From: Rhodoferax bucti | Lineage (GTDB): Bacteria; Pseudomonadota; Gammaproteobacteria; Burkholderiales; Burkholderiaceae_C | Assembly: GCF_005876985.1 (NCBI RefSeq) | Contig: NZ_VAHD01000002.1 | Location: forward strand, 806,001-870,000 | Length of the DNA: 64,000 bases | Reading direction: 5' to 3' | Part shown: one piece after another, positions 27,609 through 38,336 of the stretch | Layout: every line of letters begins with the position of its first letter | Numbering within the stretch: position 1 is the stretch's first letter | Position numbers and translations under genes: made by a program | The notes under the pieces: model-generated | What the model saw: the letters and a program-made list of their open reading frames with translations, nothing else | Database searches by the model: none | Told to the model about the DNA's origin: nothing

Positions 27609-27647
27609 GAAAAGCCGCGTTGAACCCCAAGTGGCGTTCAACGCGGC
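27609..27647 (-). terminator. Hairpin with short T run between dnaK and dnaJ
   Basis: GCCGCGTTGAAC at 27614-27625 pairs perfectly with GTTCAACGCGGC at 27636-27647. On the minus strand it is followed by CTTTTC... a short T run, so a partial terminator that lowers dnaJ relative to dnaK is likely. Confidence 0.7.
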
Positions 27648-27674
27648 ATCTTTGTGCTGCGCTAGTGTGCCAGC

Positions 27675-29624
27675 TTAGCCTTTTTTGACTTCTTTAACTT
27701 CAGCGTCCACGATGTTGTCGTCGTCCGCTGGCTTGGAAGCCTGTGCGCCTTGGTCAGCACCGCCGGCAGGCTGCTCACCGCCTTCAGCGGCTTGCTTGGC
27801 TTGCATGTCGGCGTACATCTTTTCGCCCAGCTTCTGGCTGGCGGCCATCAGCGCTTCGCTCTTGGCCTTGATGGCGTCTTTGTCGTCAGACTTCAGGCTA
27901 TCTTCCACGTCCTTGATGGCCGCTTCGATCTTTTCCTTCTCGCCGGCGTCCAGCTTGTCGCCGTACTCGCCCAAGCTCTTCTTCACGCTGTGGGCGTTGG
28001 CTTCGGCTTCGTTGCGGGCCTGGACCAGTTCGAGCTTCTTCTTGTCGTCGGCAGCGTTCAGCTCGGCGTCTTTCACCATTTGCTGGATTTCGTCTTCCGA
28101 CAAGCCAGAGTTGGCTTTGATGGTGATCTTGTTTTCCTTGCCGGTGCCCTTGTCCTTGGCGCCCACGTGCAAGATGCCGTTGGCGTCAATGTCAAAAGAC
28201 ACTTCGATCTGGGGTGTGCCACGTGCTGCGGGTGGGATGCCTTCGAGGTTGAACTCGCCCAGCATCTTGTTCACGGCAGCGATTTCGCGCTCGCCCTGGA
28301 ACACCTTGATGGTCACGGCAGGCTGGTTGTCTTCAGCGGTGGAGAAGGTCTGCGCGAACTTGGTGGGGATGGTGGTGTTCTTGCTGATCATCTTGGTCAT
28401 CACACCGCCCAGGGTTTCAATACCCAGGGACAGAGGAGTCACGTCCAGCAGCAGCACGTCCTTGCGGTCGCCCGACAAAACCTGACCTTGGATCGCAGCA
28501 CCCACGGCCACGGCTTCGTCAGGGTTCACGTCCTTGCGGGGTTCCTTGCCAAACAGTTCCTTGACCTTCTCTTGCACCTTGGGCATGCGGGTCATGCCGC
28601 CGACCAGAATCACGTCGTGCACTTCGGAGGCCGACACGCCAGCGTCTTTCAACGCCGTGCGGATAGGCGCAATGGTGCGCTCGATCAACTCCTCCACCAG
28701 GGACTCCAGCTTGGCGCGGGTCAGCTTGATGTTCAGGTGCTTGGGGCCGGACGCATCTGCGGTGATGTAGGGCAGGTTGATGTCGGTTTGGGAGCTGCTG
28801 GAGAGTTCGATCTTGGCCTTTTCAGCGGCTTCCTTCAAACGTTGCAGGGCCAGCACGTCCTTGGACAGGTCGACGCCTTGCTCTTTCTTGAACTCGGTGA
28901 TGATGAAGTCGATCACGCGCTGGTCGAAGTCTTCACCGCCCAGGAAGGTGTCACCGTTGGTGGACAACACTTCGAATTGCTTTTCGCCATCGACATCCGC
29001 GATTTCGATGATGGACACGTCAAACGTACCTCCACCCAAGTCGTACACGGCGATCTTGCGGTCGCCCTTTTCGTTCTTGTCCATACCGAAGGCCAAAGCG
29101 GCAGCGGTAGGTTCGTTGATGATGCGTTTCACATCCAAACCGGCAATGCGGCCAGCGTCCTTGGTTGCTTGGCGCTGCGCGTCGTTGAAGTAGGCGGGCA
29201 CGGTAATCACGGCCTCAGTCACTTCTTCGCCGAGGTAGTCTTCGGCGGTTTTCTTCATCTTGCGCAGCACGTCTGCGCTGACCTGCTGGGGCGCCAGCTT
29301 GTTGCCGCGCACTTCCACCCAGGCGTCGCCGTTGTCGGCAGCGGCAATGGTGTAGGGCATCAGGTCGATGTCCTTCTGTACTTCTTTTTCAGTGAACTTG
29401 CGGCCGATCAGGCGCTTCACTGCGTACAGTGTGTTGCGGGGGTTGGTCACGGCTTGACGCTTGGCGGATGCACCCACCAACACTTCGCCATCTTCTTGGT
29501 AGGCAATGATGGACGGGGTGGTGCGCGCGCCTTCCGCGTTTTCGATCACTTTGGGCGTGTTGCCTTCCATCACAGCAACGCAGCTGTTGGTGGTTCCCAA
29601 GTCAATGCCGATGATTCTTCCCAT
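27675..29624 (-). CDS. dnaK: Chaperone protein DnaK (Hsp70)
   Basis: This 649-residue ATPase has the phosphate-binding [14 protein letters not shown] at the N-terminus, [15 protein letters not shown] near 200, the [14 protein letters not shown] segment near 335, the interdomain linker ([17 protein letters not shown]) and the peptide-binding domain. The C-terminus is EVKEVKKG, a conserved tail. It works with DnaJ and GrpE encoded on either side. A possible sigma-32 promoter lies at 29662-29690, between grpE and dnaK, so it may be transcribed both with grpE and alone. Confidence 0.98.
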   Translation of the reverse strand: MGRIIGIDLGTTNSCVAVMEGNTPKVIENAEGARTTPSIIAYQEDGEVLVGASAKRQAVTNPRNTLYAVKRLIGRKFTEKEVQKDIDLMPYTIAAADNGDAWVEVRGNKLAPQQVSADVLRKMKKTAEDYLGEEVTEAVITVPAYFNDAQRQATKDAGRIAGLDVKRIINEPTAAALAFGMDKNEKGDRKIAVYDLGGGTFDVSIIEIADVDGEKQFEVLSTNGDTFLGGEDFDQRVIDFIITEFKKEQGVDLSKDVLALQRLKEAAEKAKIELSSSSQTDINLPYITADASGPKHLNIKLTRAKLESLVEELIERTIAPIRTALKDAGVSASEVHDVILVGGMTRMPKVQEKVKELFGKEPRKDVNPDEAVAVGAAIQGQVLSGDRKDVLLLDVTPLSLGIETLGGVMTKMISKNTTIPTKFAQTFSTAEDNQPAVTIKVFQGEREIAAVNKMLGEFNLEGIPPAARGTPQIEVSFDIDANGILHVGAKDKGTGKENKITIKANSGLSEDEIQQMVKDAELNAADDKKKLELVQARNEAEANAHSVKKSLGEYGDKLDAGEKEKIEAAIKDVEDSLKSDDKDAIKAKSEALMAASQKLGEKMYADMQAKQAAEGGEQPAGGADQGAQASKPADDDNIVDAEVKEVKKG

Positions 29625-29661
29625 GGTGTACTCCTAAAACTCTAAAAATTCAGATGTGGAT

Positions 29662-29690
29662 AAGGTGTGGGCTACTCAAAACGTTTCAAG
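29662..29690 (-). promoter_or_regulatory. Possible sigma-32 promoter before dnaK
   Basis: On the minus strand CTTGAAA is followed after 13 bases by CCACACCTT, compared with the consensus CTTGAAA then CCCCATnTa. The -35 is perfect and the -10 is weak. Confidence 0.45.
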
Positions 29691-29747
29691 TGCCCAACCG
29701 CTCAAAAAATACGATTAATCCGGTCGGCTGGTTGTGCGCTGTCGCAC

Positions 29748-30308
29748 TTACTTGGGGGCAGACACGGTGACCAAGGCCGGGCGCAGCACGCGATCAGCAA
29801 TGGAGTAGCCCTTTTGCAGCACATTGACCACGGTGTTGGCTTCCTGCTCGGAAGGCACCACGCTGATGGCCTGGTGATGGTGCGGATCGAACTTGGTGCC
29901 GGCAGCCGGTGCGATGGCGATCACCTTGTTGCGCTCCAGTGCAGCTGTCAATTGGCGCAGGGTGGCCTGGGCGCCTTCGCGGATTTGTTCGGGGGTGGCA
30001 TCTTTGATCACCAGACCGGCTTCCAGGCTGTCAGCCACGGGCAACATGCTCTCGGCAAAGCTTTCCACGGCGAACTTGCGGGCTTTGGAGATTTCGTCCT
30101 CTGCGCGGCGGCGGGCGTTTTCGGCCTCGGCTTTGGCGCGCAAGAACTGGTCGGCCAGCTCGGTGCTTTTGGCTTTCAGGGTCGCCAGCTCAGCCTGCGC
30201 TGCGGTCAGCGCATCAACTTCGTTAGCAGCCGCAGCCGCCAGAATTTCTTCGGGGCTTTGGGGGGCGTCTGTGGCCGGGGTGCTGGGGGTGCTTGGGGTA
30301 TCTGACAT
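29748..30308 (-). CDS. grpE: Nucleotide exchange factor GrpE
   Basis: This 186-residue protein releases ADP from DnaK. It has a long N-terminal coiled coil (residues 30-85, [20 protein letters not shown]) and the C-terminal beta domain with [20 protein letters not shown] and [20 protein letters not shown], which carry the family signature. The ATG at 30308 was used; an in-frame TTG at 30317 adds three residues. It sits 123 bases before dnaK and is preceded by a good sigma-32-like promoter. Confidence 0.97.
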   Translation of the reverse strand: MSDTPSTPSTPATDAPQSPEEILAAAAANEVDALTAAQAELATLKAKSTELADQFLRAKAEAENARRRAEDEISKARKFAVESFAESMLPVADSLEAGLVIKDATPEQIREGAQATLRQLTAALERNKVIAIAPAAGTKFDPHHHQAISVVPSEQEANTVVNVLQKGYSIADRVLRPALVTVSAPK

Positions 30309-30340
30309 ACGGTTCAATCCGGTTGAATGCGATTGCGCCC

Positions 30341-30370
30341 TAATTGGCGACGCATAACCATGTTTTCAAG
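30341..30370 (-). promoter_or_regulatory. Sigma-32-like heat-shock promoter for grpE
   Basis: On the minus strand CTTGAAA (30370-30364) is followed after 14 bases by CGCCAATTA (30349-30341), close to the CCCCATnTa consensus. It lies 33 bases before the grpE ATG. Confidence 0.65.
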
Positions 30371-30378
30371 GGGGGCTT

Positions 30379-30403
30379 GCCGGATATCTTTCCGATATCC
30401 GGC
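30379..30403. other. Perfect 10-bp inverted repeat upstream of grpE
   Basis: GCCGGATATC and GATATCCGGC flank the loop TTTCC. It lies between the FKBP stop and the grpE promoter. No T run follows on the minus strand, so it may be a 3-prime stabilising hairpin for the FKBP message or a regulator site. Confidence 0.65.
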
Positions 30404-30434
30404 CAAAGTCACATGGGAGGGTGGGGTGACGGGA

Positions 30435-30788
30435 TTAACCGCGAACGCCCAACAACTCCACATCAAATTTCAGAGTGGCGTTGGGAGGGATCACGCCGCC
30501 AGCGCCGCGGGAGCCGTAGCCCAATGCTGCGGGGATGATCAGGGTGCGCGCACCGCCGACCTTCATGCCGGCCACACCTTCGTCCCAACCGCGGATCACC
30601 ATGCCGGCGCCCAGGTGGAACACAAACGGGTCGTTGCGGTCCTTGCTGGAGTCGAACTTGGCGCCTTGCACGCCATCGTTGTACAGCCAGCCGGTGTAAT
30701 GCACGGTGACGCTTTGGCCTTTGGCGGCTTCGGGGCCTTCGCCCACGATGGTGTCTTCAAATTGGAGGCCGCTGGCGGTAGTAGGCAT
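30435..30788 (-). CDS. FKBP-type peptidyl-prolyl isomerase
   Basis: This 117-residue protein is a single FKBP domain with VTVHYTGWLYNDG, FDSSKDRNDPFVFHLGAGMV, the active-site IRGWDEGVAGMKVGGARTLI and IPPNATLKFDVELLGV. No signal peptide is present, so it is cytoplasmic and speeds proline isomerisation during folding. Its place upstream of grpE-dnaK-dnaJ fits a folding role. A dispersed repeat copy begins 13 bases beyond its start codon (30802). Confidence 0.95.
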   Translation of the reverse strand: MPTTASGLQFEDTIVGEGPEAAKGQSVTVHYTGWLYNDGVQGAKFDSSKDRNDPFVFHLGAGMVIRGWDEGVAGMKVGGARTLIIPAALGYGSRGAGGVIPPNATLKFDVELLGVRG

Positions 30789-30801
30789 GTTCGAATCCTT
30801 T

Positions 30802-30850
30802 TGCTATAAAAATGAGAGCTGACCGCGCATATGCACAGGGCGCTGGCGGC
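30802..30850. repeat. Dispersed repeat copy upstream of the FKBP gene
   Basis: TGCTATAAAAATGAGAGCTG, then ACCGCGCATATGCACAGGGC and GCTGGCGGC, align with the repeat consensus. Its position just before the FKBP start codon means it is probably part of that gene's leader. Confidence 0.65.
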
Positions 30851-30878
30851 CGGAAAAACCCTAAATTATGCCCCAGCC

Positions 30879-30904
30879 AAAAAAAAGACAGGCATGGCCT
30901 GTCT
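30879..30904 (-). terminator. Intrinsic terminator after the winged-helix regulator
   Basis: On the minus strand AGACAGGC, loop CAT, GCCTGTCT is followed by eight T (A run 30879-30886). The stem is perfect. Confidence 0.92.
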
Positions 30905-30939
30905 GGTGGGGTGCGGACCGCAGGGCGGTCGGGCGGGGT

Positions 30940-31251
30940 TTACTTGGTCTTTTTGGCTTGCGCGGTGGACCATTTGACGGCAAAGGCCTGCAAATCGCCC
31001 AAGCGCTTCACGAGGTCGGTGCCTGCGGTGGTCAGGACATAGCCATCCGCACCATGGGTCAGCAAGGCGGCTTCGCGCAATTCCTTGATACGGGTGTTCA
31101 GGGTGTTGGGGGTAATGCCGCCCACGCTGTCTTGCAGCAAGCGGAAGGTTTGGGCGTGACCATCGCGCAAAGCCCACAAAACGCGAATCGCATAACGGGA
31201 TTCCAACAATTCCAACAGTTGTCCCACGGCGACCGTTTCTTTTGCACTCAT
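30940..31251 (-). CDS. HxlR-like winged helix regulator
   Basis: This 103-residue protein is a single winged helix: LLELLESRYAIRVLWALRDG, RLLQDSVGGITPNTLNTRIKELREA and a wing ending in LTTAGTDLVKRLGDLQAF. This resembles the HxlR group, but the typical N-terminal cysteine is absent. The ATG at 31251 has an AAAGGG site seven bases upstream; an ATG at 31308 would add 19 residues without an RBS. No neighbour shares its strand closely, so the target is unknown. The 266-base gap to the next gene contains a possible degenerate dispersed repeat at about 31361-31398. Confidence 0.75.
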   Translation of the reverse strand: MSAKETVAVGQLLELLESRYAIRVLWALRDGHAQTFRLLQDSVGGITPNTLNTRIKELREAALLTHGADGYVLTTAGTDLVKRLGDLQAFAVKWSTAQAKKTK

Positions 31252-31517
31252 TACCTTGCCCTTTATTGTTGGTACTTTGCTTGTGTCTGAAGGGATGGGC
31301 GGCTCCATGACCGCGAATCCGAAATAGAGCGGAAACTATAGCGCAGATTTTGCACTGCTACAAGTTTCATAGCTGTTAACGCATGTAAACAGGGCGCCGC
31401 CCTTTGCAAGGGGCTTTGCATGCTCGCTGTCCGGCGTGTGCTTGTCACATACGGGACGGGGTGCTATGGTTCTTGGCTAGCATCACGCACTCGACTATTT
31501 CCGGAGGCAGTTCCACC

Positions 31518-31799
31518 ATGAATTTCAATTTTGAGCAGGTCCATAACTATTACGAACGCCTGGTTTTTGAAGAGGTGGTGCAGCGCGCGGCACAGCACCC
31601 CGAGTTCACCAATGACATGCTGGCCGACGTGTGCTGCGTAGCTTTGAACCGCCTGCCGGCCCGCTACGTCCGGCACGATGTGGATATGATGTTTTACCTC
31701 ACTGAGCAGGAGCGCCAGGCGATAGAGCTGTCCCTCGAAGAGGTGCTGTCCTTCGCCTTCCGCTTCGTGGGGGAGCGCAGCGCCAAGACCGCTGTCTGA
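31518..31799 (+). CDS. Late competence protein ComFB-like
   Basis: This 93-residue protein matches the ComFB family (QVHNYYERLVFEEVVQRA, then LADVCCVALNRLPARYVRHD). In Bacillus ComFB lies in the comF operon, and recent cyanobacterial work proposes ComFB proteins as cyclic di-nucleotide receptors; neither role is shown here. A GGAGG at 31503-31507 supports the ATG. It is a single gene convergent with aroE, 12 bases apart. No competence genes are near. Confidence 0.8.
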   Translation: MNFNFEQVHNYYERLVFEEVVQRAAQHPEFTNDMLADVCCVALNRLPARYVRHDVDMMFYLTEQERQAIELSLEEVLSFAFRFVGERSAKTAV

Positions 31800-31811
31800 G
31801 CGCCGCGTGGC

Positions 31812-32654
31812 TTAAAAAGTCGCCCGTATTTTCTGCATCAGCGCCGGGCTGACGGAGGGCAGGGGACCGAACCAGGCTTCAAACGCTGGGCGTGCCTGGT
31901 GCAGCAACATGCCCAAGCCATTCACCGTGGCGTTGCCGCGGGCGGCCGCTGCCGTGAGCAAAGGCGTTTCCATGGGTACATACACAATGTCAGAGACCAA
32001 GGCCGTCACCGGTAATGCGTCCAGCCGCAGATCCAGCGCCGGCTGACCATGCATGCCCTGGTTGGTGGTGTTGACCAGCAAGGCTACGCCTTCCAGTGCG
32101 TCATGCCGCTCAGTCCACGGAACGGCTTTGACACGGGGCCCAAACTCTTGCGCCATGTCTGTGGCCTTGGCATCGCTGCGGTTGGTGAGCCGGATTTCCG
32201 GCACGCCTTCGTCGAGCAGGCCGGTGACCACCGCGCGTGCTGCGCCGCCGGCACCCACCACGCAAGCGGGGCCCTGGGCGGGCTTCCAGGTGCTGCGCGC
32301 TTCATACAGGCTCTGGATGAAGCCGAAGGCATCGGTGTTGCGCCCGCTCAGGCTGCCATCGGCATTCACCACAATCGTGTTGACCGCGCCTATGCGTTGG
32401 CCGAGGGCATCGACCTCATCGACGATGCTCATGGCATCAATTTTGTGGGGAATGGTCAGGTTGCAGCCTGCAATGCCCAGCACCGGCAGGGCGCGCAGAG
32501 CCTGCTCCAGCTTTTCGGGCTGTACTGGCAGCAACACATAGGCGCCACGCAGGCCGTGCTCTTCAATCCAGTGGTTGTGAATGACAGGGGAGCGGGAGTG
32601 GGCCACAGGCCAGCCCATGACGCCGGCGAGTTTGTACGGTTGATCGTTAGCCAT
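31812..32654 (-). CDS. aroE: Shikimate dehydrogenase
   Basis: This 280-residue NADP enzyme reduces 3-dehydroshikimate to shikimate in aromatic amino acid synthesis. The N-terminal substrate domain has GWPVAHSRSPVIHNHW and CNLTIPHKIDAM (catalytic Lys in the latter). The nucleotide domain has VVGAGGAARAVVTGL and LTNRSDAKATDMAQ, and the C-terminus has GLGMLLHQARPAFEAWFG. It lies downstream of rpoD on the same strand but is separated by a repeat-derived terminator. Its pathway intermediate, dehydroshikimate, is also the substrate of the QuiC-like pair at 44-46 kb. Confidence 0.96.
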   Translation of the reverse strand: MANDQPYKLAGVMGWPVAHSRSPVIHNHWIEEHGLRGAYVLLPVQPEKLEQALRALPVLGIAGCNLTIPHKIDAMSIVDEVDALGQRIGAVNTIVVNADGSLSGRNTDAFGFIQSLYEARSTWKPAQGPACVVGAGGAARAVVTGLLDEGVPEIRLTNRSDAKATDMAQEFGPRVKAVPWTERHDALEGVALLVNTTNQGMHGQPALDLRLDALPVTALVSDIVYVPMETPLLTAAAARGNATVNGLGMLLHQARPAFEAWFGPLPSVSPALMQKIRATF

Positions 32655-32686
32655 AACAGTTGGAGAAGCAGCGATGTGAAATCAGT

Positions 32687-32737
32687 ACTATCAAAAAATA
32701 GCGCCCCGCGCACATTCCATGTGGGCTGGGGCGCTAA
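32687..32737 (-). repeat. Dispersed repeat copy acting as rpoD terminator
   Basis: On the minus strand TAGCGCCCC (32736-32728) pairs with GGGGCGCTA (32707-32699), followed by six T (A run 32693-32698). The middle carries the family core GCGCACATTCCATG (plus strand). Confidence 0.8.
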
Positions 32738-32758
32738 ATGGCTTGAAAGCCTCAGGCT

Positions 32759-35068
<2,310 letters not shown>

Positions 35069-35288
35069 GCAAAAACCTCAGAACAACAAAAAACTAACAA
35101 ACGATAGAACAGGTGCCGCCTACGCAACGCTGGAGACGCGAGGTAGTGGCAAGGCAGGGAATCAAATTCCCTGATGGCAAGATGGGAGGGCGATCATTTG
35201 GGGTGCAGTCCTTGCGGTAATGTGGCCGTTGTGAGTAAATTTTCACGGTAGCCTAGCCCGGAGGTGCTGCTGTCGCTCTTGCCGAAAC

Positions 35289-35311
35289 AATCGCACATTA
35301 TAGTTGCGATT
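35289..35311. promoter_or_regulatory. Inverted repeat between rpoD and the solute-binding protein gene
   Basis: AATCGCA and TGCGATT flank CATTATAGT in the 263-base divergent gap, 21 bases before the ATG of the plus-strand gene. It overlaps promoter-like TATAGT, so it is a candidate operator. Confidence 0.5.
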
Positions 35312-35331
35312 CATATTATGAGAGCCGTTGG

Positions 35332-36132
35332 ATGAATTTCAAGTTCGCATGCAGTCGGACCCACTGGATCGGAGCGTGTGTGCTCGGGCTGTCGCTGGCT
35401 GCCCGGGCCGCAGGGCCGGTGGTGGAGTTGTCGGCATTGACCGAGCAGTTGCCCCCCTTGAATATGGAGGCCGACAGCCGCGTTACCGGCTTCTCCAGCG
35501 AATTGTTGGATTTGATAGCGGCCGACGCCGGCATCCATGTGCGCAAACAGGTCCTGCCCTGGGCCCGTGCGTATGACCGGGCATTGCGGCACAGCGATGT
35601 GATTTTGTATTCCCTGGTGCGCACACCCGAGCGGGAAAGCCTGTTCCGCTGGGTGGGGCCCATCAGCCCGCGCCGCATCGTGCTCTACCGCTGGGCGGAC
35701 CGCACCGACATCGTGCTCAAAAACCTCGACGACGCGCGGCCCTACCGCATCGGCTCCACCCTGGAGTCCGCCTCCACCAAGTTGCTCGAAAAACTGGGAT
35801 TCGCGGCCATTCCCGCCACGGATGCCGCGGGCGGCGGGTTGGAGCTGGGGGTGAACGACGAAACCAATATGCGCAAGTTCATCGCCAAGCGCTTTGACTT
35901 GTTGGTGTCGCTCGATTGGGCCGCGGCCTACAACGCCAAAAATGCCGGCATCGACCCGGCGCAATTGGTGCCAGCGCTGGTGCTCGATGAATCCTCGGCC
36001 TACTGGTACGGCCTGAACCCGGGCACCGACCCGGAGGTGGCCAAGCGGCTGGACCAGGCCTTGGTCAAAGCCAAGGTCGATGGCCGCTACAACCAGCTCC
36101 GCCAAAAATACCTGCTGAAAAACAGCAAATAG
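35332..36132 (+). CDS. Periplasmic solute-binding protein (amino-acid-type)
   Basis: This 266-residue protein has a signal peptide (residues 1-26, cleavage near ARAA) and a type II periplasmic binding fold related to bacterial SBP family 3. The N-terminal lobe holds LTEQLPPLNMEADSRVTGFS and DAGIHVRKQVLPWARAYDRA, and the hinge region contains KNLDDARPYRIGSTLES. Stand-alone proteins of this type are often sensors or orphan transporter components; no permease gene is adjacent, so the ligand is unknown. It lies between rpoD and dnaG on the opposite strand to both. Confidence 0.8.
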   Translation: MNFKFACSRTHWIGACVLGLSLAARAAGPVVELSALTEQLPPLNMEADSRVTGFSSELLDLIAADAGIHVRKQVLPWARAYDRALRHSDVILYSLVRTPERESLFRWVGPISPRRIVLYRWADRTDIVLKNLDDARPYRIGSTLESASTKLLEKLGFAAIPATDAAGGGLELGVNDETNMRKFIAKRFDLLVSLDWAAAYNAKNAGIDPAQLVPALVLDESSAYWYGLNPGTDPEVAKRLDQALVKAKVDGRYNQLRQKYLLKNSK

Positions 36133-36184
36133 TCTGCCGGCACACGGCAGGGCGGCGCTTCCAACCAGGGGGCTTCAGGGTGGA

Positions 36185-38200
36185 CTAGCTGTCTGCGACT
36201 GCGGGCTGTAGCAGTTTGAGCAGCTCTTTTTTGCGGTCCATCAGCACCCGCAACTGCCCGAGGTTGGTCGGGTCGGTGGCCAGAGTGCGCATTTGCGCGT
36301 CCAGCCGGTCCAGCAGCATGCGGTTGAGCAGGTCACGCAACTCGGGGCCGGACTCACTCAGGGGCTCCGAGGCCAGCACGGGGCCGGCGGTGAGGCGCTG
36401 CACCAGGTCTTCGGCCGGGTGCCCCACGATTTCTTCTTTCAAGGTACCGCGCGACACCGGCCCGTGCTCATGCAATTGGCTCTCCAGCCAGGTGAAGAGC
36501 TCACCATGGGGTGCCGGAAGCTCGCACAGCAAGCCATGGTCTTCGCTGGAGAGGATGTCCCACAGCTCGCTGTGGTTGAGCAGGATGCGGGCTGCCAAGT
36601 CGGGCCGGCTGTCCAGCTTGGCCAGCGGGCCGGCAGGGCGCGCTTCGCGGTTGCCGAATTTGCTGCCTTTGCCGGACCACTTGCCTTCCCATTTGCCGTC
36701 GCCCTTGCCACGGGGCGTCCAGCCGTCTTTTTTCCACTCGGTTTTCTTCTTCCACTCGTCCTGCGGAATCCAGGGCTCGGAGAACTCGGCTGGCTCGTCG
36801 TAGGAAAAGTGGTCGTCATCCGGGCTGAACTCGGTGGCGGGTGGCGCTTCGCGTTTGCGCCGTGGCGCTTCCGCAGGCGCGGGCTTGGCTGCACCGTGGG
36901 CCCACAGGGTGCCCAGCTCGGTGCTGCCCAGTTGCACCAGTTGGGCGATTTCGCTGAGCAGTTGGAGCTTGAGCGCGCCGTCGGGCAGTTGGTTCCACAG
37001 AGGCTTGGCGTTGCTGGCCATACGGGCCCGGCCTTCGGCAGTGCTCAGGTCGCAGCCGTCCTGAGCCGACTCCACGAGAAATCTACTCAGCGGCGTAGCC
37101 TTGGCTACGTAGTCGGCAAACGCTTCTTTGCCGTAGGCGCGGATAAAGCTGTCCGGGTCGTGCTCGGCAGGCAGGAACAAAAACTTGATGCTGCGCACAT
37201 CGGACGCAAAGGGCAGCGCGCCATCCAGCGCCTTGCGGGCAGCGCGCCGACCGGCGGCGTCTCCATCAAAGCTGAACACCACAGCGTCCGTGAAGCGAAA
37301 CAGCTTTTGCACATGGTCGTTGGTGCACGCAGTGCCCAGCGTGGCCACGGCATTCGGAAAGCCCAGCTGCGCCAGCGCCACCACGTCCATGTAGCCCTCG
37401 GTCACCAGCACATAGCCGTGCTCGCGCAAGGAGCTGCGGGCTTCAAACAGGCCGTACAGCTCACGCCCCTTGCTGAAGACCGGTGTCTCAGGCGAGTTGA
37501 GGTACTTGGGCTTTTCATCGCCCAGCACGCGCCCGCCAAAGCCTATGCATTCGCCCTTGATGTTGCGGATGGGGAACATCACCCGGTCGCGGAAGCGGTC
37601 GTAGCGCTTTTCTTCCGCGCCGTTTTCGGCCTCGTGGAGGATGACCAAGCCGCTTTCCACCAACAGCGGGTCGGTGTATTCGGGGAAGATGCTTGCCAGA
37701 TTGCGCCAGCCTTCGGGGGCGTAGCCCAGCCCGAACTGTTTGGCCACTTCGCCGGAGAGGCCGCGGCCTTTGAAATACTCAATCGCCCGGGGCGACTCCT
37801 TGAGGGCACGCTTGTAGGCGTCGCAGGCTTTTTCCAGTACGCTGGTCAGGGTGTTCTGCTTTTCGCGCTGGGCCTGGGCGCGGGCGCGGTCCTGGGGGCT
37901 GCCTTCTTCTTCGGGCACCACCATCCCGAACTGGCCGGCGAGGTCTTTGACCGCTTCGATAAAGGTCATGCCGGCGTGGTCCATCAGGAAGCCGATGGCG
38001 TTGCCGTTCTTGCCGCAACCGAAGCAGTGATAGAACTGCTTGGTCGGGCTCACCGTGAACGAGGGCGACTTTTCCCCATGAAACGGGCACAGGCCCATGA
38101 AGTTGGCACCGCCCTTTTTGAGCTGTACATAGCGGCCCACGATCTCCACCACGTCCGCACGCGCGAGCAGTTCCTGGATGAAGCTTTGGGGGATGGCCAT
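36185..38200 (-). CDS. dnaG: DNA primase
   Basis: This 671-residue primase makes RNA primers for replication. The CHC2 zinc finger is CPFH near residue 39 with CFGCGKNG near 60. The RNA polymerase core follows, with a TOPRIM domain at about 258-350 (VLVTEGYMDVVALAQLG, then FSFDGDAAGRRAARKAL). A charged Lys/Gly/Trp-rich linker (residues 440-530, several WKKKTEWKKD-type segments) is longer than usual. The C-terminal DnaB-binding domain closes the protein. It lies upstream of no other gene on its strand; the usual link to rpoD is broken by the divergent solute-binding gene. Confidence 0.97.
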   Translation of the reverse strand: MAIPQSFIQELLARADVVEIVGRYVQLKKGGANFMGLCPFHGEKSPSFTVSPTKQFYHCFGCGKNGNAIGFLMDHAGMTFIEAVKDLAGQFGMVVPEEEGSPQDRARAQAQREKQNTLTSVLEKACDAYKRALKESPRAIEYFKGRGLSGEVAKQFGLGYAPEGWRNLASIFPEYTDPLLVESGLVILHEAENGAEEKRYDRFRDRVMFPIRNIKGECIGFGGRVLGDEKPKYLNSPETPVFSKGRELYGLFEARSSLREHGYVLVTEGYMDVVALAQLGFPNAVATLGTACTNDHVQKLFRFTDAVVFSFDGDAAGRRAARKALDGALPFASDVRSIKFLFLPAEHDPDSFIRAYGKEAFADYVAKATPLSRFLVESAQDGCDLSTAEGRARMASNAKPLWNQLPDGALKLQLLSEIAQLVQLGSTELGTLWAHGAAKPAPAEAPRRKREAPPATEFSPDDDHFSYDEPAEFSEPWIPQDEWKKKTEWKKDGWTPRGKGDGKWEGKWSGKGSKFGNREARPAGPLAKLDSRPDLAARILLNHSELWDILSSEDHGLLCELPAPHGELFTWLESQLHEHGPVSRGTLKEEIVGHPAEDLVQRLTAGPVLASEPLSESGPELRDLLNRMLLDRLDAQMRTLATDPTNLGQLRVLMDRKKELLKLLQPAVADS

Positions 38201-38264
38201 GGGGCGATTGTAGGGACGTACGCCATGTCGGCGCCTCGTCCCGGGTGTGCTAGAGCGGTGATTT

Positions 38265-38320
38265 TGCTATCAATTCAGAAGCTGCTCGCGCATATTCCAC
38301 GAGCGCTAGAGGCTGATTTC
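38265..38320. repeat. Dispersed repeat, best full-length copy
   Basis: TGCTATCAATTCAGAAGCTG, CTCGCGCATATTCCACGAGC and GCTAGAGGCTGATTTC make up the copy, used here as the reference for the family. A short palindrome GATTTCATATGAAATC adjoins at 38315-38330. It fills the gap between dnaG and ggt. Confidence 0.8.
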
Positions 38321-38336
38321 ATATGAAATCCAAAAC

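Noticed and set aside
27750..29645. Long open frame on the strand opposite dnaK (631 codons)
   Set aside because: It mirrors the dnaK codon pattern, has no RBS or family motif, and dnaK is certain.
36293..38326. Long open frame opposite dnaG (677 codons)
   Set aside because: Shadow of the GC-rich third codon positions of dnaG; its residues show no domain.
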